Shown piece by piece: positions 58,298 to 64,000 of a DNA stretch of 64,000 nucleotides. Every line of letters begins with the position of its first letter. Position 1 is the first letter of the stretch. The DNA is from Nematostella vectensis (taxonomy: Eukaryota; Cnidaria; Anthozoa; Actiniaria; Edwardsiidae). The notes under the pieces are model-generated. The model searched no databases. It was not told the origin of the DNA and saw only the letters and a program-made list of their open reading frames with translations. Both the position numbers and the translations under genes were made by a program. The stretch is from contig NC_064041.1 in NCBI RefSeq assembly GCF_932526225.1, forward strand, positions 13,577,451-13,641,450, written 5' to 3'.

Positions 58298-61200
58298 TCA
58301 GTCACCAATTTCTTCAATCCCTTCGCTCTCAGTGACCAGAGCACGTTCCAGAATGACACGACCCTCCTGGAAAAAAAATGCAATTTTCTAAAACTCAGAA
58401 ATCTTATAAATTAAAAGTCAATGGTTTTTTCTCCTTTGTTTTAAATTTCTAGTACCTTGTATCTTTGGTTTTCTTCCGTGGCATATTCCTATCAAGATGG
58501 AAAAAGTCATAAATTAATAAAAACATACCTGTCAACTCACCCGCATTAGGCGGGAGTCTCAAGATTTTGGACCCCTTCTCCCGCATTGAGCACCAAATCT
58601 CCCACTTTTTAGCGATTTTTATCGCTTCCGAAAAATTATTCTATAGAAAATCGTCATTTTGCTTATTTTCTATTCAAATATTTGAAACAAGAATTCCCTT
58701 GAGTAGTGCGATTTATCTAACAACCTCGGTTTCTATATGGCAAATGCCTGCAAAGTTAAGCCCACCCCTCCCCCCAAAATGAATATACCCCACCCCTCCC
58801 TCCCAACAACTTTCAAGCCTTGAGATTTTTGGAGGTTGAATACTCCTACAGTATATATTTGAAAACTTCCTTTCCATCATAAGCACAATTTCTGTACTCT
58901 GATTTAAAAACTTTAATGTTTTGAGGAGGGCAGCAGAATTTGGTCCAGGAAAATGCCCCCCCCCCCTCCCCCATCCCCTTAGACAGACAAGGGTTTTAGC
59001 AGAAATGTAATGTATGTGAGCTAAAATTTCCCTTTTGTTCTACCTATATCAGTGCCCCTCTTTGATAAATACTGGTTCTGCCCCTCTTGGTAAGGGATTA
59101 ACATTGTGGGAGTTAAATGATGCTCATTGCAGCCACTATTTGCCCGAGTCACAACTACAAAGACTGTGCCTAAAAAATGTTGTCTGCTGGAAACCAGACT
59201 TTCAGCCTCCCGACCCCAGGGAATGTATCATCATAAAGACAATTGCTCCAGCCGTGAGCCCAATACTTACATACATCCAGCCAAGTTTTGTGTCGCAATT
59301 TTTGCAAGAAACATCCCGCACCATGTGCCTCCCTGTTAGCTAATAAGAGAAAATAATATAACGAATATTTTATGATCCATTAAAGGGTTATGTAGAATTT
59401 TGAGGTTGGGATTTCTTTTTTTTAGTTAAAATACAGGCAGCCCAAGGCTACTGTCAGTGGTTTATAAAGGAATGTATGGGGGAATTTATATGTTAGCGAA
59501 AAAATACTTTTTCGTGAAAAAAAAACTTTAGACCATGTAATATTGTGTTTGAGTCTTGTATATAAATATAGGAAAGGCTGGGGACTCCATCGGCTGACAT
59601 TGAACACAAATCTACTTCGAGGCCCGATAAAACTCGAAGTTAGCCGATGGAGTCCCCAGCCTTTCCTATATTTATATACAGTAAGAAACACAATTCGTTG
59701 CGGGCTTGAACTTGCTCTACTGACATTCTATTGGCATAATTAAAATAAAGAAAGACTCAAACACAATATGGTCTAAAATTTTATTTTTCACAATAAAGTA
59801 TTTTTTTCGCTAACATATAAATTACCGCATACATTCCTCTGACATTAGCCTTGGGCTGCCTGTGGTTAAAACGGCCTAACCTAGCAAATTTTGGGCTTTT
59901 GCTTGATGGGTTTGGAACTCGGAATTCATTAATGTCGCCAAGCGGTTCTTCCATGGGAACTTTTGAGAGTGCCTGCAAAGACCGCTGGGACTCTAATCAT
60001 GATAAGATCCAGGGTGGAATCTTATCTTCTTTATTGTTTCTTTTCACATACAGCCATCCTGAGACCAAAATCTTGAAATTTTTCCTGCCTCACATGGCAG
60101 AGAGGCAGAGATCCATCTGCTGCCACCCCCTACACCACCCCCTACCCCTTCAACCAAGAAAAGCCCTAAGTACAGGGCTTACAGACTCTTTGTCAGCCAC
60201 CATTTGGTCAGCCTTAGTAGCAAAGATGATGAGTGTGAGAAGAATTCATCCCCATGGAGACAGAGTTTTTATTGAATTTATGAAGTATGAGGCTTTCCGT
60301 CTTGTAATTACTGAATGAGAACAATAACAAAGGTGTGGCTGATTCTAAGAGCTCTCACATGAGAATACTTACCATAACTCTGTCTTGGACTTCACTGTAC
60401 GACAGATTTACCCTGGAAAATAAGGAGAAAAACGTCATGCTAGGACATCAACTCTATAAATAAGTAGGACTAGTAGACGTATCAAAACTTTGGAATCAAA
60501 TAACATAATATTGTAGGATATTTTGAATGGGCTGAAATAGTTGGAGTTGGACCCAGTCCCCATGGAGTTTGGACAGGAGAGAAGAGTTGAAACCCTGTTC
60601 AAAGAGAAAGGTAGTTGTTACTTATCACACTTTGAAGTACACTATTTGTAGAAACAGAAAGAGCACCCTTACACTTTGTGAAATAGAAATGCTCTTCCAG
60701 TGGCCCCTGTGAATCGCTGAAAAAAAAAACAGATAAATCGCAATTAATTGCTGGCCCTGTTGCCACATTTCACTACTCATCCGCCCCCAGCTACGTATTT
60801 GAGTAATCTCACATGTTTAAAACAGTACCACACGAGAGCTTCTTAATAATCATTGCGATAGCAAGACAAGTTGTCCAAAAATTGTCACATTAGCAGTTTC
60901 CAAATAATTCCAGGAAAATAATGTGATATTAATTTAAATTTTGTTACATTTTTTAAGGGGACTAAAAGGCACTAAATAACACACACACACAAATTTTCTA
61001 GAAAAAAAATTATTGTGCTGTTGATATAAATCTAAAAAATCATATGCATATAACACATTTTTAAATATCCAAAATCATCTGAATCACAACAAACCACTCA
61101 CGTCCTTGAAAATATGAGAAACTTGTTGCTTGTGACAAATTAGGGCCTTAAAATACACTTAAGTGTCTCGTCTTAAAATCGAGGTTAACCAAAGGATGAC

Positions 61201-61574
61201 TTGGCAAACACTTTTAAGCTGGCAAATTCTTAGATTTATTTTCTGCCTTTATGTAAATTAGATGCAAATTTGCAGAGTTTCATATGAATTTCAATCTACA
61301 ATTCTTGTTTGTTATTGTAAGCTTAAGGGGGCTATACATTAGGTTCGAACAACACAAAATATAGAACTAGGCCTGTAGCTCATATCCTGTTACATAAACC
61401 TAGGCAAAGCAAGATAGTTTCAGAATGTTCGCGTTTCATAACGATGAACAGAAACAATTTTGAGAGCGACCTTACCATCGAAATTAGCTCGGAGCGATTC
61501 GTCAAAACTGTGTCACAATTCGCACAGGAATACAGCTTAGACCCGCCTGGGTGATCCAAAAAGATCCTTCCCAT
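58298..61574 (-). CDS. YPEL5: YPEL5, yippee-like protein, complete
   Basis: Small zinc-binding protein of the Yippee family. In vertebrates YPEL5 is a partner of the GID/CTLH ubiquitin ligase complex (family knowledge). Six exons in phase on the minus strand: 61476-61574, 60673-60716, 60373-60412, 59271-59339, 58456-58488 and 58298-58366, giving 117 residues (human 121). It starts [20 protein letters not shown], followed by [12 protein letters not shown], nearly identical to human YPEL5. The two CxxC zinc motifs are C17/C20 and C73/C76, 52 residues apart as in the family. [41 protein letters not shown] and [11 protein letters not shown] are all diagnostic. The tail is EGIEEIGD. The 44- and 40-bp exons were fixed by the V-V codons that span the junction. 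Intron 3 carries a nested inverted-repeat element. Confidence 0.97.
59045..59165. repeat. Dispersed repeat also found at 41165-41300
   Basis: Lies in YPEL5 intron 4, just left of exon 4, and shares about 120 bp with the copy near 41.2 kb. Confidence 0.6.
59432..59864. mobile_element. MITE with nested hairpins in YPEL5 intron 3
   Basis: Outer inverted arms of about 100 bp start ACAGGCAGCCCAAGGCTA and contain TTTATATGTTAGCGAAAAA. A direct repeat GTTAAAA flanks it at 59425-59431 and 59865-59871. A second, separate inverted pair lies inside (TATAGGAAAGGCTGGGGACT at about 59567-59586, inverse at about 59650-59675). Seven-bp duplication leaves the superfamily open. Confidence 0.8.
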
Positions 61575-61860
61575 CTTTCTGTGAACTTCTCTTTGGCGAA
61601 ATCAGAAGAGAAATTTGATTTCAAGGAAGGTTTATCAAGAGTTTTGCCAAAATCTGCCGCGAAAGGACTGCTATGTTTTTGGTCGTTCTGTCTTTGTTTT
61701 GATCTATTTAGTCACGTGACATTGAATGCTAAATACGACGATATGATTGGAGGGGAAAGATCTTGACGTGCCGATTGACGTGTAATTTGATGACGTAAAT
61801 AATCGTTACATCCGGCGGAACTTGCGGTTTAGCTAAGAAAACGCCTGCAAGAAAAAAGAG
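61575..61860 (-). promoter_or_regulatory. YPEL5 promoter region
   Basis: Upstream of the YPEL5 start are a palindromic E-box GTCACGTGAC at 61711-61720 and a CRE-like TGACGTAA at 61791-61798, with several other ACGTG cores (61764-61782) in between. Clustering within 100 bp makes a regulated promoter likely. Confidence 0.5.
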
Positions 61861-62442
61861 TACCCTGGTGTATCGTAAGAGGAATGGAAAACGAAAGGGG
61901 TCTTCTCACTAGGACGCAAGCGCAACGCATGCAATTTTGTTTTATTATCACTGAAACACAAGAGCAAGAAACGAAACTGCTCGATTTTCTCGCGCTGGTT
62001 TGGCCCATTCCATTTCAAAGTTTATGAGACGTGTTAAAGCTTGAAAGTCTACAAATTGCAAGATATTTATGGAACAACGTTTTGTTGTTTTTGTTAGATA
62101 TTTAACTTTCTTCTATCCTCCCCCAATCCCTCAGTGCTTATAAAAATACAGAATGTTTTCATCTTTACTGTTGTTAATTGGGAATAATGGTATCTATTGT
62201 AAAAAAAGGTTTCTCCTGATAGGGTGTGACCTACAAGTTAAGTTTGATTTCATACTGTAATATGAATACTTTATTGCTATTCCACTCCAGACGACTTTTA
62301 AGTAAAATACATGTACATTGAATTATATTAATATGATTTCTCTATTTTGTTTTTTAATTGAGTAAGACAATATGCCTAGCCTGTTATAGTAACATTCTGC
62401 TGTGAGCTGAACACATCCAGGCGTCCTATTTTGCTTGAATGG
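61861..62442. other. Intergenic DNA between YPEL5 and the next minus-strand gene
   Basis: A plus-strand frame of 47 codons opens at 61885 close to the YPEL5 promoter (MENERGLLTRTQAQ) and ends at 62028. It has no recognised homology and may be part of a divergent noncoding transcript or chance. Confidence 0.35.
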
Positions 62443-63591
62443 TCACGCTGGGGTGTAGTGTTCTGCTACAGTGGGCCTGTAGTGGTTGCCTGTCTTATCA
62501 TTGCCAAGGAGATTGCCTTCGTACAGATTTTCTGCAGAAAAAGAAAACAATTTAGAGCCATCTTCACAATGAAGCTGTTATTGTGAGCTCAGCTCGGAAA
62601 AGAGCCTTCAGTAGTACCCTCTCGGATATCTGAATTGTCAACAAAACCTATTAAAACTGTGGCTGTGTTATGACGAGGGGGCAAGGTTGTTTAAGAAACT
62701 GTCAAAATTGCCATGGCGGGGCGTGTCTCACCCCCCCCCCCCCCCCTACGTTTTACAGCACAAACTTTGAAATTGAATTGCATCAGGGATCAAAATATCC
62801 TAAAATAGCAACCAAAGAAAATCAAAAGCCTATTCTCAACCATAAAAGAAAGCATCTTTTAACACAATATGCCACAGAGATAACAAACCATACTCACCTG
62901 CTGTATAGTCCTTAGTTGGCTGAAGAGCCACAAGGACCCATCCAAGGGCAGCGCCCAAAACACGCATCAAGTTTATGATTCGCCACGTGTCTAGCAGGGA
63001 TGTTGTCTCTTTACTTCCCCTGAAATATGATAGCCCAGTGTGCCAATCAAGATTGTAAACATAAACAGAACCGGAAAAACCTTTAAACACCCCCTAAGGG
63101 ACAGCAGTTAGTTGAATTTTATACCCTAAGAAATAACAGAATCAGAAAAATCCTTTAGCACCCCCTAAGGGGTAGCAGTAGGTCCATAAAATAAAATGCA
63201 CTAGTTTTTAGCATATTTGTGACATTTGTAGTGGATTTAGTTTGAAAAAAAAAAAACTGTAGTAAACCCTTGCCCCCCCCCTTTCTTTTGTACACAGTTA
63301 TTCAAAAACACCAACACTTTGTTCGCCTCCTCTTGGCTATATATACCGTCTCAAACAATGCACAGATTTTGTATTGTTACAAAAAACATTTCAGAATCTA
63401 AAAGAGCCATGTCATATCGATTTCAATATGGCTGACCTTAACTGGATTCATAGCAGAAAGCGATGATGTGCACACTCTACATGTACTCTGCAAATGACGG
63501 ACTCACCACAGTTCAGGAGGATTGTTATGTAGACTGATCCTATCATCAATATTTGCCACACTGATGGAAAACACTAGAGCAAATAGATATG
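62443..63591 (-). CDS. Membrane protein C-terminus, TMEM237-like, 5' end outside window
   Basis: Three final exons in phase: 63507-63591, 62898-63019 and 62443-62531, with a TGA stop at 62443-62445. The 98 or so residues include a hydrophobic segment YLFALVFSISVANI, then DDRISLHNNPPELW, a second segment RIINLMRVLGAALGWVLVAL followed by QPTKDYT, and a hydrophilic tail ending VAEHYTPA. Two closing membrane helices with an intervening DDR motif are reminiscent of TMEM237, a ciliary transition-zone protein, but this identification is from memory of the family's shape and is tentative. The exon structure and coding nature are well supported by phase and splice signals. Upstream exons lie beyond 64000. 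Confidence 0.6.
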
Positions 63592-64000
63592 CTGCAACAA
63601 AACAGTCTCACAATTATCATTATGTATAATTTCTATTTGGTTTATTACAAGTATTGAAAGAAGGATATTTTGTTTTGCTAACACCCCACAAAAAGAAAGC
63701 CCTTTATTTAAACCAATTGTTTACTCTTTTCATTGAGCAATGTAAAAGACACAACTAATGTCCATAATACACCCTGCTACATCAGGGGCGACGGAAGGGG
63801 AGGGACAGGGGGGAGCCTTCACTTTTCTAAGCTGATCGTTCTTTTTAATATATGAACGTTTTTTTAAACCAACGAGTTTCAAGCGGTACATATGCAACCG
63901 TCAACAAATTAGTTGAACAGTTTAAAATCCCGAGCATACAAACCTAGGTTATTCCCGCGTTCTTATAAATAGCACTTAAAGATTTGGAACCACCACATAC
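63592..64000 (-). other. Intron of the membrane protein gene
   Basis: No exon is recognised up to the right edge. A purine-rich stretch at 63786-63812 is the only compositional feature. Confidence 0.4.

Noticed and set aside
62836-63090. 84-codon minus-strand frame taken as a stand-alone gene starting MFKGFSG
   Set aside because: Only its centre is coding. Phase and splice signals show it is an internal exon (62898-63019) of a longer gene.

Overview
This is eukaryotic nuclear DNA. Every real gene has several exons with GT-AG introns, intergenic DNA is AT-rich, and transposon remnants of many kinds are scattered throughout. The gene set (PPP1R10/PNUTS, MRPS18B, NT5C1A-like, YPEL5, a PAN plus fibrinogen-like secreted protein) and the abundant short inverted-repeat elements fit an invertebrate metazoan, most likely an anthozoan cnidarian. 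The species cannot be proven from the sequence alone.

Layout. 1-7.8 kb: 5' two thirds of PPP1R10 on the minus strand (LW/TFIIS-N domain and PP1-binding motif; the C-terminus lies left of the window). 7.8-8.5 kb: divergent intergenic region with ATGGCGGC motifs on both outward-facing sides. 8.5-15.7 kb: complete nine-exon MRPS18B (plus). 16.7-22.9 kb: a 28-bp satellite of about 218 units. 22.9-26.6 kb: a decayed Ty3/gypsy-type pol. 26.6-27.2 kb: a foldback element. 27.3-30.8 kb: NT5C1A copy A (exons 1-4 and a stub of exon 5), cut off by a 29-bp minisatellite (30.8-31.7 kb). 33.2-34.4 kb: a nonautonomous DNA transposon with a second one nested in it. 35.3-39.3 kb: a complete seven-exon secreted PAN/fibrinogen-like gene. 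41.4-43.4 kb: small transposons, then a piece of NT5C1A exon 6 fused to a piece of MRPS18B. 43.4-45.5 kb: a GC-rich island. 45.5-45.9 kb: a second short array of the 28-bp satellite. 46.3-56.0 kb: intact six-exon NT5C1A (copy B), whose intron 5 holds a 43-bp minisatellite built from the exon 5 splice donor, split by a 3.9-kb CACTA-type transposon. 56.4-58 kb: small transposons. 58.3-61.6 kb: complete six-exon YPEL5 (minus). 62.4-63.6 kb: last three exons of a membrane protein gene (minus, possibly TMEM237).

The unifying observation is a tandem segmental duplication. The order MRPS18B, 28-bp satellite, NT5C1A occurs twice in the same orientation. The exact junction is visible at 42486, where NT5C1A exon 6 sequence (ending at source position about 55743) joins MRPS18B intron 3 sequence (from source position about 11510). 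Unit A (11510-42486) keeps MRPS18B whole and has a broken NT5C1A. Unit B (42486-55743) keeps NT5C1A whole and has a broken MRPS18B. The two units have since diverged mainly by satellite expansion or contraction and by transposon insertion. The nuclear genes are ordinary housekeeping or secreted genes and do not form one pathway; the interest lies in genome structure.
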